A stretch of 64,000 nucleotides of DNA, from positions 558,001 through 622,000 of the forward strand of contig NZ_SORO01000001.1 in NCBI RefSeq assembly GCF_004368965.1, written 5' to 3'. The notes beneath the pieces are model-generated. The model worked only from the letters and a program-made list of their open reading frames with translations, was not told where the DNA came from and searched no databases. The stretch comes from Leptospira meyeri (GTDB lineage: Bacteria > Spirochaetota > Leptospiria > Leptospirales > Leptospiraceae). The position numbers and the translations under genes were made by a program. Each line of letters begins with the position of its first letter. Within the stretch, counting starts at the first letter, position 1. Positions 8,008-15,853 of this stretch are shown piece by piece.

Positions 8008-8533
8008 ACCACTGCTCCCAGCCTATGATTTCTAACGTTTTGGATTCTAAGTTCCAATCTCCCACAAACTGATGGAGGAAAGGAATGAGGACAGTTTCTC
8101 CTTCGCCGTTTTTTGGTTTTAGTTCCAAAATGGGATGAGCGGGGTTATCAATCACCTGTGTGATGACGTATTCCAGAGATGTATTGGTTTCTTTAGAGAT
8201 GGCAAGGAGTCCCACTAAATCTTCTGTGTAAATTTCATCCGAGTTTGGTTTGGGTAGTTCGTCCCTTTTCCAGAGCAAAGAAAATCCACGGTATTTGATC
8301 ACGGTTTCTGGTGTTTCAAAACCTTTTAGTTTTAAAAGGAAATGGTTTCCGTTGGGCCGAATCTCATCGATTTGGATCGTGGACTGGTTCCCACGAGGGT
8401 CTTCAACAGTGCAGGTAAGCGGTGGTTTTGCAGAACTTAGGGTGTCACCTTCTGTGAATACTTTGATGAACCCTTTGATTCCATGTGAGGATCCGATGAC
8501 CCCCACTTTCACTAAACTTGGTTTAGTCGACAA
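7997..8533 (-). CDS. rimM: Ribosome maturation factor RimM
   Basis: 178 residues. The N-terminal RimM domain begins [19 protein letters not shown] and the C-terminal PRC-barrel half includes [13 protein letters not shown]. RimM helps assemble the 30S head around S19 and is nearly always beside trmD and rpsP. The apparent start is a TTG at 8533 inside the last codons of the KH-protein gene (11-base overlap); an internal GTG eight codons later has no better ribosome site. Overlaps on both sides point to tight translational coupling. Confidence 0.93.
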   Translation of the reverse strand: MSTKPSLVKVGVIGSSHGIKGFIKVFTEGDTLSSAKPPLTCTVEDPRGNQSTIQIDEIRPNGNHFLLKLKGFETPETVIKYRGFSLLWKRDELPKPNSDEIYTEDLVGLLAISKETNTSLEYVITQVIDNPAHPILELKPKNGEGETVLIPFLHQFVGDWNLESKTLEIIGWEQWFEV

Positions 8534-8753
8534 TTTCTAAAGTATAGTTTTTGCCTTGTTTGGTTCCGGCTGCTTGTAATACAGTTCGTAAAGATTTTGC
8601 AATCCTTCCGTTTTTCCCGATCACCTTACCTAGGTCTTTTGCTGCTACCCGAAGTTCGATCACTGTTTCTTCCTCTCCGGGGACTTGGTTGACAGCCACT
8701 TGTTCTGGTTGGTCAACGAGAGATGTAACGATATAACGAACTAAGGATTCCAT
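8523..8753 (-). CDS. khpA: KH-domain RNA-binding protein KhpA (YlqC)
   Basis: 76 residues forming one KH domain, with the GXXG loop in [19 protein letters not shown]. The family (KhpA, formerly YlqC, UPF0109) binds RNA, often with KhpB, and influences cell division and small-RNA regulation in Gram-positives. Its role in spirochaetes is not known. It sits between rpsP and rimM, exactly the Bacillus order, seven bases after rpsP. Confidence 0.93.
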   Translation of the reverse strand: MESLVRYIVTSLVDQPEQVAVNQVPGEEETVIELRVAAKDLGKVIGKNGRIAKSLRTVLQAAGTKQGKNYTLEIVD

Positions 8754-8760
8754 GTATCAA

Positions 8761-9018
8761 TTAACCTTTGAACTTTGACCAAACGTCGTCTTTTTTCAAA
8801 AGAGCAAGAACTGTATCAGTAGGTTGAGCACCTTTTTTAAGCCAAGAAAGAGTTTTTTCTTCATTGAAAGTTGCTTTTTTAACAGAGGAAGTGGATGGGT
8901 GAAAATGCCCAATCGCTTCAATGAACTTTCCGTCACGCGGAGCACGGATATCAGCTGCTACGATGCGATAGTGCGGGTCTGCTTTTGTTCCCGTTCTTTG
9001 TAATCTTAATTTAACCAA
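8761..9018 (-). CDS. rpsP: 30S ribosomal protein S16
   Basis: 85 residues, standard length: [33 protein letters not shown], then [15 protein letters not shown] at the C-terminus. S16 is an early 30S assembly protein. The start codon is TTG (9018) with an AGGGG ribosome site about 11 bases upstream. It heads the rpsP-khpA-rimM-trmD-rplS block. The 47 bases between rpe and rpsP hold TTGACA and TATAAA, but spaced 25 bases apart, so I do not call a promoter. Confidence 0.96.
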   Translation of the reverse strand: MVKLRLQRTGTKADPHYRIVAADIRAPRDGKFIEAIGHFHPSTSSVKKATFNEEKTLSWLKKGAQPTDTVLALLKKDDVWSKFKG

Positions 9019-9065
9019 GGAAAAATACCCCTTTTATAGCGAGTTTTTTGAATAGGGACGATATG

Positions 9066-9728
9066 TCAAGAGCGAGTTCGAGCACTTGCAGCGAGATCCT
9101 TTAATTTTTTGCCCTGTGCATTTGGATCCCCTGTTTTATAGAGTCCAGAACCCACAACCGTGATATCCACACCAAGTTTTGCAAGCTCCTCCATATTTGA
9201 TTCGTTCACACCCCCGTCCACTTCCAATTCAATATTGTAAGGTTTGGTAAGTTTCCGAACGGCAGCAATTTTTTCGAATCCCGATTTCACAAAGGATTGC
9301 CCATAAAATCCAGGATCCACAGTCATAAGGAGCACAAGATCCAAATACGGAAGGATTTGGGAGATGGATTCAGGCGGAGTTTGGGGATTGAGAGAAACTC
9401 CCACTTTGATTCCGGCCTTTCGGATCTCTTCCGCAAGTCTTACCGAGAAATTCGTAGTTTCAATATGGAAAGTAATACAATAAGGATTGAGGTCAAAGTA
9501 TTTGGTAGCGTGAAGTTCTGGATTACTCACCATAAGGTGTACATCGAGAGGAATATCCGTATGGGATTTGACTTCCTTAGTAAAAGCCTCTCCGAAAGAA
9601 ATTTGTGGGACAAAGTTTCCATCCATTACATCGATATGGATGAGGTCGATATTTTCTTTTTTGTAAGTGGGAAGCTCCTGTGAGAGTCCCGTAAGTTTTG
9701 CTGCGAGGATGGATGCAGAAATTTTCAT
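9066..9728 (-). CDS. rpe: Ribulose-phosphate 3-epimerase
   Basis: Interconverts ribulose-5-phosphate and xylulose-5-phosphate in the pentose phosphate pathway. 220 residues of TIM barrel with all landmarks: [23 protein letters not shown] (metal His and Asp), [35 protein letters not shown], and the phosphate loop VVGSGLYKT. It is one base downstream of the PASTA protein gene and is probably co-transcribed with it and fmt. Confidence 0.96.
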   Translation of the reverse strand: MKISASILAAKLTGLSQELPTYKKENIDLIHIDVMDGNFVPQISFGEAFTKEVKSHTDIPLDVHLMVSNPELHATKYFDLNPYCITFHIETTNFSVRLAEEIRKAGIKVGVSLNPQTPPESISQILPYLDLVLLMTVDPGFYGQSFVKSGFEKIAAVRKLTKPYNIELEVDGGVNESNMEELAKLGVDITVVGSGLYKTGDPNAQGKKLKDLAASARTRS

Positions 9729-9729
9729 A

Positions 9730-10749
9730 TTAATAAGTTCCCTTTAATTTCCAAACCTTGGCAACACCGGTTTCTTTTCCGATTAAAGTGACTTTTACAT
9801 TGCCAGCTCTATGGATGAGAAAACGAACCGGTTCATCTTCTTTTAGTTTTTGGTTGGTTAGAATTTCTTTTTCGATTTCTGTATCTTCCCCAGGTTTTGT
9901 ATAACTGATTTTTGCCGAGTAAAGATCATCATCGTCTACTTCGTATTCCAAAAACTCGTAATCCTGAACGAGAGATTCGGAAGGTTTTAAAAAGAAAGCA
10001 CCTACTTCTGCACCGGTCTGTTTTAATTCAAACGAAGAAGTAAGACCATGTGAGTCACGAAACTCTGGTTTGGTGGTTTCTTTCAAACGGTATGGGATCT
10101 TTTTTCTTTGTAAAAAATCGACAACAAAGGGAACAGGAGTTCCCACAAACTTTGTGGAATCCAATGGATCATTTACCGACTGGTTGGATTTTTTTTCAGT
10201 ATTTGGTTCAGTTACAAGTAAATAGATTTTTTCACCGGAATGTGTTTCTTTGCCTGGCCCTGGAATTTGATCAACGATGGTGTCGGCAGGTTCATCACCC
10301 ACAGCTGGCACATAAGTGATCCCACCAATTTGTAGAGGTACATACACTTCACCAGAAAGTACTTTTTCTAAAATGGCTTTGGCTCTTTTCAGATCCTGGC
10401 CTTTGACATCAGGAATCGTAACTCGATCAAATCCAATATTCACAGTGAGATAGAGTTTGGATCCGGCTTCCACTTCCTTACCGGGATCAATGGATTGGGC
10501 AAGGATGATCCCATCGGTTTTTTCTGGAATTCTTTGGGTTTCCAATCGGACTTTGAGTTGGAGTCTTTGTAATTCGTTATGGACCTCAATGTAGTTTTTA
10601 CCAATCACATAAGGCATCATCACCTTTTGTTCTTCCTTGGTTCGTACAACAACGACCATAAAAGCAGCCACAAAAAAAACTAGGAGCCCTAAACCAACAA
10701 ATAGAACATAACCACTGTAAGGTAGGATTTTTAGAAACTTTTCTTTCAC
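9730..10749 (-). CDS. PASTA-domain membrane protein without kinase
   Basis: 339 residues: one N-terminal membrane segment (about 13-36), then PASTA repeats outside the membrane (about 44-107, 109-186 and a weaker third near 200-255), and a divergent C-terminal region. Characteristic PASTA phrases are [39 protein letters not shown] and [21 protein letters not shown] domains bind muropeptides or other cell-wall ligands, usually in PknB kinases or PBPs; no kinase or transpeptidase domain is present here. The GTG start overlaps the fmt stop as GTGA, indicating coupling. It may sense or anchor to peptidoglycan; the role is inferred. Confidence 0.85.
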   Translation of the reverse strand: MKEKFLKILPYSGYVLFVGLGLLVFFVAAFMVVVVRTKEEQKVMMPYVIGKNYIEVHNELQRLQLKVRLETQRIPEKTDGIILAQSIDPGKEVEAGSKLYLTVNIGFDRVTIPDVKGQDLKRAKAILEKVLSGEVYVPLQIGGITYVPAVGDEPADTIVDQIPGPGKETHSGEKIYLLVTEPNTEKKSNQSVNDPLDSTKFVGTPVPFVVDFLQRKKIPYRLKETTKPEFRDSHGLTSSFELKQTGAEVGAFFLKPSESLVQDYEFLEYEVDDDDLYSAKISYTKPGEDTEIEKEILTNQKLKEDEPVRFLIHRAGNVKVTLIGKETGVAKVWKLKGTY

Positions 10750-11714
10750 GTAAATGATTCTCCGGCTAAAACCCGCGCCCCATTAAAAAACTCAAATCCT
10801 TTCATGGGTTTTTTCCCTTCGGGTTGTAAGGTATCTATACCAAGCAGGTTTCCGTCTCCACAGAGACAGAAAAGCCTTTTTTTCTGGTATAGGAAAAAGG
10901 AACCAGGACTGAGGCCCGGTGGAATTGGAACCGGTTCTTCATCCTCTTCTAGGAGAAAGGAGGTAATGAGAATCAGTTTTTTCCCCCGAAATTCGGTCAC
11001 AGCCAAAGGATCTGGATACAGAGCTCGGATTCGGTTGTGGATGTTTTTTGCCGGTTCCGACCACGTTATGGGGCGGTCACTCGCAGTGATTTTTTTACAG
11101 TGGGTCGCTTCGGCTGCATTTTGCGGTTTTGCTACCCAAGGGGATCCTTTAGATTCTAATTCTCGCAAAAGCCGAATGAGTTCAGCTCCCCCTTCCTTTG
11201 TAATCGACTGCAAAAGAGAGGCTGTGGTTTCATTACTTTCCACCTTCCAAGATTTTTGAGAAATGATATCCCCTGAGTCTACTTCCTTTGCTAAAAATTG
11301 AATCGTAAATCCAGAACTCTCCTCTCCACTCAAAAGAAAACTTTGAACCGGTGAAGCACCGCGGTATTTCGGGAGCAAACTTCCATGTAGATTGATACTT
11401 CCGAATTTCGGATCTTGGAACACATTTTCGGGAACAATCGATCCATAAGCATAAACAATATGAACAGGAGAACCGTAAGATAAAATTTGTTTTTGGGCTT
11501 CTTCATCAGTTCGGAGTTTCGGTGATTGGATGACAGGGATGCCATTTGCGATTGCAAGTTCCTTTACGGGAGTTGGTGTGATGATTTGTTTTCTACCGAC
11601 AGGTTTGTCGATATTGGTCACAACAAAATCGACTGTGACTCCAGCATCGATTAAGATAGAAAGTAATTCCTTGGAATGTTCAGGGGATCCAAAGTATCCA
11701 ATTGAAAGTTTCAT
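10746..11714 (-). CDS. fmt: Methionyl-tRNA formyltransferase
   Basis: Formylates initiator Met-tRNA with 10-formyl-THF. 322 residues of normal length. The N-terminal Rossmann domain starts LSIGYFGSPEHSKELL, and the catalytic stretch is INLHGSLLPKYRGASPVQ with the downstream KEVDSGDIISQK. The C-terminal OB-like domain follows (ITWSEPAKNIHNRIRALYPDP). It lies directly after priA, as in many bacteria where fmt is linked to priA and def; no def gene is seen here. Confidence 0.95.
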   Translation of the reverse strand: MKLSIGYFGSPEHSKELLSILIDAGVTVDFVVTNIDKPVGRKQIITPTPVKELAIANGIPVIQSPKLRTDEEAQKQILSYGSPVHIVYAYGSIVPENVFQDPKFGSINLHGSLLPKYRGASPVQSFLLSGEESSGFTIQFLAKEVDSGDIISQKSWKVESNETTASLLQSITKEGGAELIRLLRELESKGSPWVAKPQNAAEATHCKKITASDRPITWSEPAKNIHNRIRALYPDPLAVTEFRGKKLILITSFLLEEDEEPVPIPPGLSPGSFFLYQKKRLFCLCGDGNLLGIDTLQPEGKKPMKGFEFFNGARVLAGESFT

Positions 11715-11726
11715 ATATTTTTCCTA

Positions 11727-13679
11727 TTAAACAAGTTCCAGAGGATCCAAATCATATTCAATATAACATTTGGAATCTGTTTTAAATTTGGTTTTGGCTT
11801 CACGTAAAAGTTTACGAAGTGTGGTGATGGATTTTGATTTTAATAAGATATGATACCGAAAGTTATTATCTATCTTATAAAATGGACATTGGCTCGGTCC
11901 AAGAAGGGTGATGGACGCATCCATACTTTCTTTTAAAAGTTCAGAATACACTACAGATTGTTTGTTTGCAATTTCTTCGTATTTGGACCGAAAGACAAGT
12001 CTCGCCAAACGAGAAAAAGGTGGGTAGAATAAATCCCTTCTAAAATTTAGTTCCCATTCAAAAAAAGCAGGATAGTTTTGTTCCATTGCCATCTTGAGAA
12101 CAGGGTGTTCGGGATCATTGGATTGGATGAGAACTTCGCCTTTTTTTTCACCCCTTCCTGCCCTTCCCGCCACCTGCGAAATGAGAGAATAGGTTCTTTC
12201 GCTACTGCGAAAATCGGGAACTCCTAGACCATGATTGGCATTTAAAATTCCGACAAGAGTGACATTCGCATAATCAAGCCCTTTGGCAATCATTTGGGTT
12301 CCGGTAAGAATGTCTAAATTTCCTTCCCCTAACTTTTCGAGTACATCGCGTGTGACTTCTTTATTTTTAGAACTGTCTTGGTCCAAACGTTCGATCCTTG
12401 CTTTGGGAAAATGAGAAAGTAAATACTCTTCTAATTTTTGAGTCCCAGCACCAAACAAATCAAGCTCCTCACCATGAATTTGTTTTAAGTTTTGTAAGGT
12501 AGATTTGTACCCACAAAGATGGCAACGAACGGTTTTGTCCGAATGGTAACAGAGGGTTGCTGTACATTTCGGACAATGGATGAATTCTTTGGTGGCGGTG
12601 GAATAAATAAAGGGATTATAACCCCTGCGATTGAGAAGGATAATGGTTTGCTCTTCTTTTTTCAACCGGTCAGCCACTTTAAATTGTAAATCACCTGATA
12701 GAAGTTCGTTATCTTCTTTTTTTTCTGTAATTTCCACTGTAGGCAGAGTCGCTAGAGGATTGGCACGATCCTTTAGTTCGGAATATCCTATCTGACCTAC
12801 TTTGGCTAAATAATAAATTTCTAGGCTCGGAGTTGCAGAACCTAACAATAACTTACCGCTTGATTTTAGTATTCTTTGCAAGGCGACCTGCCTTGCGTGG
12901 TAACGAGGAGAGCCATGTTCTTTGTAAGAACCATCATGTTCTTCATCTAATATGATCAAACTTATGTCAGACAAAGGCGCAAATACAGCAGAACGAGTTC
13001 CGATACAAATTCGTTTTCTTCCTTCTTTTAAGTCTAAATAATTTTGAAATTTTTCGGAAGTTCTTAAATGCGAATGTAATACTGCGACTTGGCCAGGAAA
13101 AATCCTTTCAATCCTTGTGATGGTAGGATAAGTAAGCGAAATTTCTGGAACAAGAAAAATCACCGATCCTTTTGGTTTTCGCAAAACCTCGGCCATCAGA
13201 TGCAGATACACTTCTGTTTTTCCACTTCCCGTAATTCCGTATAACAAATGTGTATTGGAATTAACATTTGCGTTAATCTCATCCAAGGCTTTTTTCTGGG
13301 AAACATTTAACGGATGCAATAGATCGAATTGGATTTGGACTTGGGTAGGTTTTTCCTGTTTTCTTTTTTTCCCTTTAGGAACCATTAAAAACAGGGCTTC
13401 CCCAAGCGAGGACAAGTAGGTATCCGCCATCCAATGAGCCAGTTCGAGTTGTTCTTCCGTAAGAACAGGATCCGAATCAATTTGTTTTAAAATGGAAAGA
13501 GTTTCATAATTTGGTTCATTCGAGTGAATCTCAATGACCACACCTTCCCATTCTTTTCCATTTAAGGGAACATGGACGCGGACTCCCCTTGACAAATTTT
13601 TTATTTCTTGTGGAATTTCATAAGTGAGGGTTCGACTTTCCCAAGATAGATTGAGGGCCACTTCCGCATATTGGATCAT
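11727..13679 (-). CDS. priA: Primosomal helicase PriA with one zinc site missing
   Basis: Replication-restart DNA helicase. 650 residues, shorter than E. coli PriA (about 730). Seen: Walker A GITGSGKT (148-155), DEEH (245-248), GTRSAVFAPL, LNRRGYNPF, and QVAGRAGRGEKKG. The zinc region keeps CPKC (369, 372) and CHLC (386, 389), equal to the inner four-cysteine site. The outer pairs are gone: the usual CxxCG before CPKC reads STATKEF and the usual CPxCG after it reads LKQIHG. In well-studied PriA eight cysteines bind two zincs. The helicase core looks functional; partner loading could differ. It lies one base from the UDG-like gene. Confidence 0.93.
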   Translation of the reverse strand: MIQYAEVALNLSWESRTLTYEIPQEIKNLSRGVRVHVPLNGKEWEGVVIEIHSNEPNYETLSILKQIDSDPVLTEEQLELAHWMADTYLSSLGEALFLMVPKGKKRKQEKPTQVQIQFDLLHPLNVSQKKALDEINANVNSNTHLLYGITGSGKTEVYLHLMAEVLRKPKGSVIFLVPEISLTYPTITRIERIFPGQVAVLHSHLRTSEKFQNYLDLKEGRKRICIGTRSAVFAPLSDISLIILDEEHDGSYKEHGSPRYHARQVALQRILKSSGKLLLGSATPSLEIYYLAKVGQIGYSELKDRANPLATLPTVEITEKKEDNELLSGDLQFKVADRLKKEEQTIILLNRRGYNPFIYSTATKEFIHCPKCTATLCYHSDKTVRCHLCGYKSTLQNLKQIHGEELDLFGAGTQKLEEYLLSHFPKARIERLDQDSSKNKEVTRDVLEKLGEGNLDILTGTQMIAKGLDYANVTLVGILNANHGLGVPDFRSSERTYSLISQVAGRAGRGEKKGEVLIQSNDPEHPVLKMAMEQNYPAFFEWELNFRRDLFYPPFSRLARLVFRSKYEEIANKQSVVYSELLKESMDASITLLGPSQCPFYKIDNNFRYHILLKSKSITTLRKLLREAKTKFKTDSKCYIEYDLDPLELV

Positions 13680-13680
13680 A

Positions 13681-14499
13681 CTAAAGATAAGGTTTTAAGA
13701 GAGATAAATGGGAAATAAAACTTTCTTCCAATTCTTGTTTTTCTTTCCCATATTGAAAAAGGTTACTTTCTGAATCCGTTTTTTTGGCCTTTTCACCGAG
13801 GAAAACAAGAGCTTCGGGAGATCTTGTTGTGACGATGGGAATGGAAAGTCCAGACAAATCCCATTTTGTTTCTTTACCAAGAAATTCTTTTGCTTTATCG
13901 GCACCAAATAGAAGTTTCGCGGATGAGCCTAAAATCACAATCGATTTGATCCCATACTCTTCCACTGTATCTTTTACGTGAAATTTACAGTTTTCCACTC
14001 TAGTTTGCCAATCTGTTTCTTTAGAGTCTATATTGGAAAAATTACATGCGGGGTATTCTTGATAATAAAACTCCTCAAAAGAAAATCCAAATACCTTTTG
14101 GATGAGTTCTCCCCAACTACTTTCCGTTAGCTTATCTTTGAAAATCTGATTGGGTTTTGTTTTGGTAAATGGTTTTTCTTTAGGAGTGGTCGCTCCAGAA
14201 TAATGGAGTACAAGGACAGGTTTTCTTCCTTTATGGAGAAACTGCCGTACCCCACTTAGTTTTCCTTGGCAAAGGGTACAAGAAAAATTGACAAGGTCTT
14301 TGTTTTTTCTTTGGTTTTCCTTTTGTTGTTTTTTTTGGATTTCAATGGATTCGGGAACCTTCGATTTCCAAGGGAAAACAAAATCATTCGGATCTTGTTC
14401 TTCTTGGAACCGGTAAACTGAAACCGATTTGTTTTGGATTAAAAATTTAGTTTCTTTAAGAATGTCCGTAAAACGTTCTAAAATTGATTTTTGATCCAT
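13681..14499 (-). CDS. UDG-superfamily-like four-cysteine protein, probably not a glycosylase
   Basis: 272 residues. Four cysteines (74, 77, 152, 171) fall in the pattern of the [4Fe-4S] cluster of family 4 uracil-DNA glycosylases: CTLCQGKLSGVR, YPACNF, and ENC before a conserved helix, followed by IKSIVILGSSAKLLFG, which matches the family's strand-and-loop after the last cysteine. The catalytic motifs do not match: the GEAPG-type motif reads LHYSGATTP and the C-terminal HPS-type loop reads TTRSPEAL. The fold and cluster may be kept with another function. About 60 N-terminal residues are extra. It sits one base after ntrX and one base before priA. Homology is by eye only. Confidence 0.7.
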   Translation of the reverse strand: MDQKSILERFTDILKETKFLIQNKSVSVYRFQEEQDPNDFVFPWKSKVPESIEIQKKQQKENQRKNKDLVNFSCTLCQGKLSGVRQFLHKGRKPVLVLHYSGATTPKEKPFTKTKPNQIFKDKLTESSWGELIQKVFGFSFEEFYYQEYPACNFSNIDSKETDWQTRVENCKFHVKDTVEEYGIKSIVILGSSAKLLFGADKAKEFLGKETKWDLSGLSIPIVTTRSPEALVFLGEKAKKTDSESNLFQYGKEKQELEESFISHLSLLKPYL

Positions 14500-14500
14500 A

Positions 14501-15853
14501 CTAACCTTCGTTCAACTGTTCCACAGATATATTTAAGGAACGTAATTTCCGATACAAATGCGTTCTTTCAATTCCTAAAGCCTTAGACGTTCTTGTCACA
14601 TTTCCTTCGCAAATTTGCAAGGTTTTGATGATGTATTGGCGTTCGAACTCTTCTTTGGCATGTTTTAAATCCCCACGAGCCACCATTTCATTTGCTTTTT
14701 TAAAACCATGGAGGGCTTCCTTTACATCTTTGGCTCGGATGGTATCCCCTGGAACAAGAATACTCAATCGTTCCAAAATATTTCCAAGCTCCCTTACATT
14801 TCCCGGCCAAAAATGAGTAGTAAGCGCATCAAGTCCATCTCGATCGATGTTCTTAGGGGAAAGTTTATTTTCTGAAATTGATTTATTCAGATAGTATTCC
14901 GCAAGTAAGGGAATATCCAAATTTCTTTCTCGCAATGGAGGTAACTCCAATGGAATGACACTCAAAGCATAATATAAATCTTCACGAAACCGTCCTTCTC
15001 TGATGGCTTCTTCCACATTGGAGTTGGTGGCGGCAATGATGCGGACATCAACAGATATTGTATCTTTTCCCCCAACACGTTCCAGTTTTTGTTCTAAGAT
15101 TACCTTTAATACCTTGGATTGAATGGATAGCGGTAAATCGCAAACCTCATCCAAAAACAAAGTTCCATTTTGTGCCGCTTCCCATTTTCCAATTTTGATT
15201 TCTAAAACAGATTGGCTTCCTTGTAATTCCGTTCCAAATAACTCTTGTTCTAAAATTTCTTCGGGAACGGAGGCACAATTGAATTCAATATATGGTTCAT
15301 TTTTTCTTTTTGAATTTTGGTGGATAGCCCTTGCTGTCAGTTCTTTTCCTGTTCCATTTTCACCAGATATAAAAACACGTGCATTTGTTTGTGCTGCTTG
15401 AAAGATAGCAAACTTTACACGTTTGATGGGAGTTGATTCCCCTAAAATTTCATCTACCTCGAGTTGGAACTCAGGAATCTCATGATCCTTGGTTTTCTCT
15501 AAAGCAGACTCAATGGTTTGGATGACCTTTTCGATAGAAAGTGGCTTCTCTAAAAAATCAACGGCTCCTTTTTTGGTGGCATTCACTGCAAGTTCGATGG
15601 TTCCATGTCCCGAAATCATCACAATCGGCAAACTGGAATATAGTTTTTTGCATTCATCTAAAATAGAAAGACCATCTTCCTTTCCAACCCAGACATCCAG
15701 AAGAACTAGCGAAGGCCTTTCTTTGGATAAAGCTTTTAGCAAAGACTTTCCATTGGCAAAATCTTCAACTGCATAATCCTCATCTTCCAAAATTACCCGC
15801 AGGGATTTTCTAATTTCTTTTTCATCATCAAGTATATATATCAATTTTTGCAT
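14501..15853 (-). CDS. NtrX-like response regulator lacking the GAFTGA loop
   Basis: 450 residues with three domains. Receiver: DDEKEIRKSL, Asp53 in LLDVWVGKEDG, Lys103. AAA+: Walker A GENGTGKE (164-171), FLDEVCDLP, ATNSNVEEAIREGRFREDLYY. Fis-type HTH: ICEGNVTRTSKALGIERTHLYRKL. The sigma-54 contact loop GAFTGA is replaced by QGSQSV (211-216). NtrX proteins of alphaproteobacteria also lack this loop, so it fits NtrX and argues against ordinary sigma-54 activation, although rpoN is encoded four genes upstream. It overlaps the kinase gene by one base (TGATG). Confidence 0.9.
   Translation of the reverse strand: MQKLIYILDDEKEIRKSLRVILEDEDYAVEDFANGKSLLKALSKERPSLVLLDVWVGKEDGLSILDECKKLYSSLPIVMISGHGTIELAVNATKKGAVDFLEKPLSIEKVIQTIESALEKTKDHEIPEFQLEVDEILGESTPIKRVKFAIFQAAQTNARVFISGENGTGKELTARAIHQNSKRKNEPYIEFNCASVPEEILEQELFGTELQGSQSVLEIKIGKWEAAQNGTLFLDEVCDLPLSIQSKVLKVILEQKLERVGGKDTISVDVRIIAATNSNVEEAIREGRFREDLYYALSVIPLELPPLRERNLDIPLLAEYYLNKSISENKLSPKNIDRDGLDALTTHFWPGNVRELGNILERLSILVPGDTIRAKDVKEALHGFKKANEMVARGDLKHAKEEFERQYIIKTLQICEGNVTRTSKALGIERTHLYRKLRSLNISVEQLNEG

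Noticed and set aside
9033..9069. Promoter TTGACA ... TATAAA before rpsP
   Set aside because: The two hexamers are 25 bases apart, too far for a sigma-70 promoter, and TTGACA includes the rpe stop codon.
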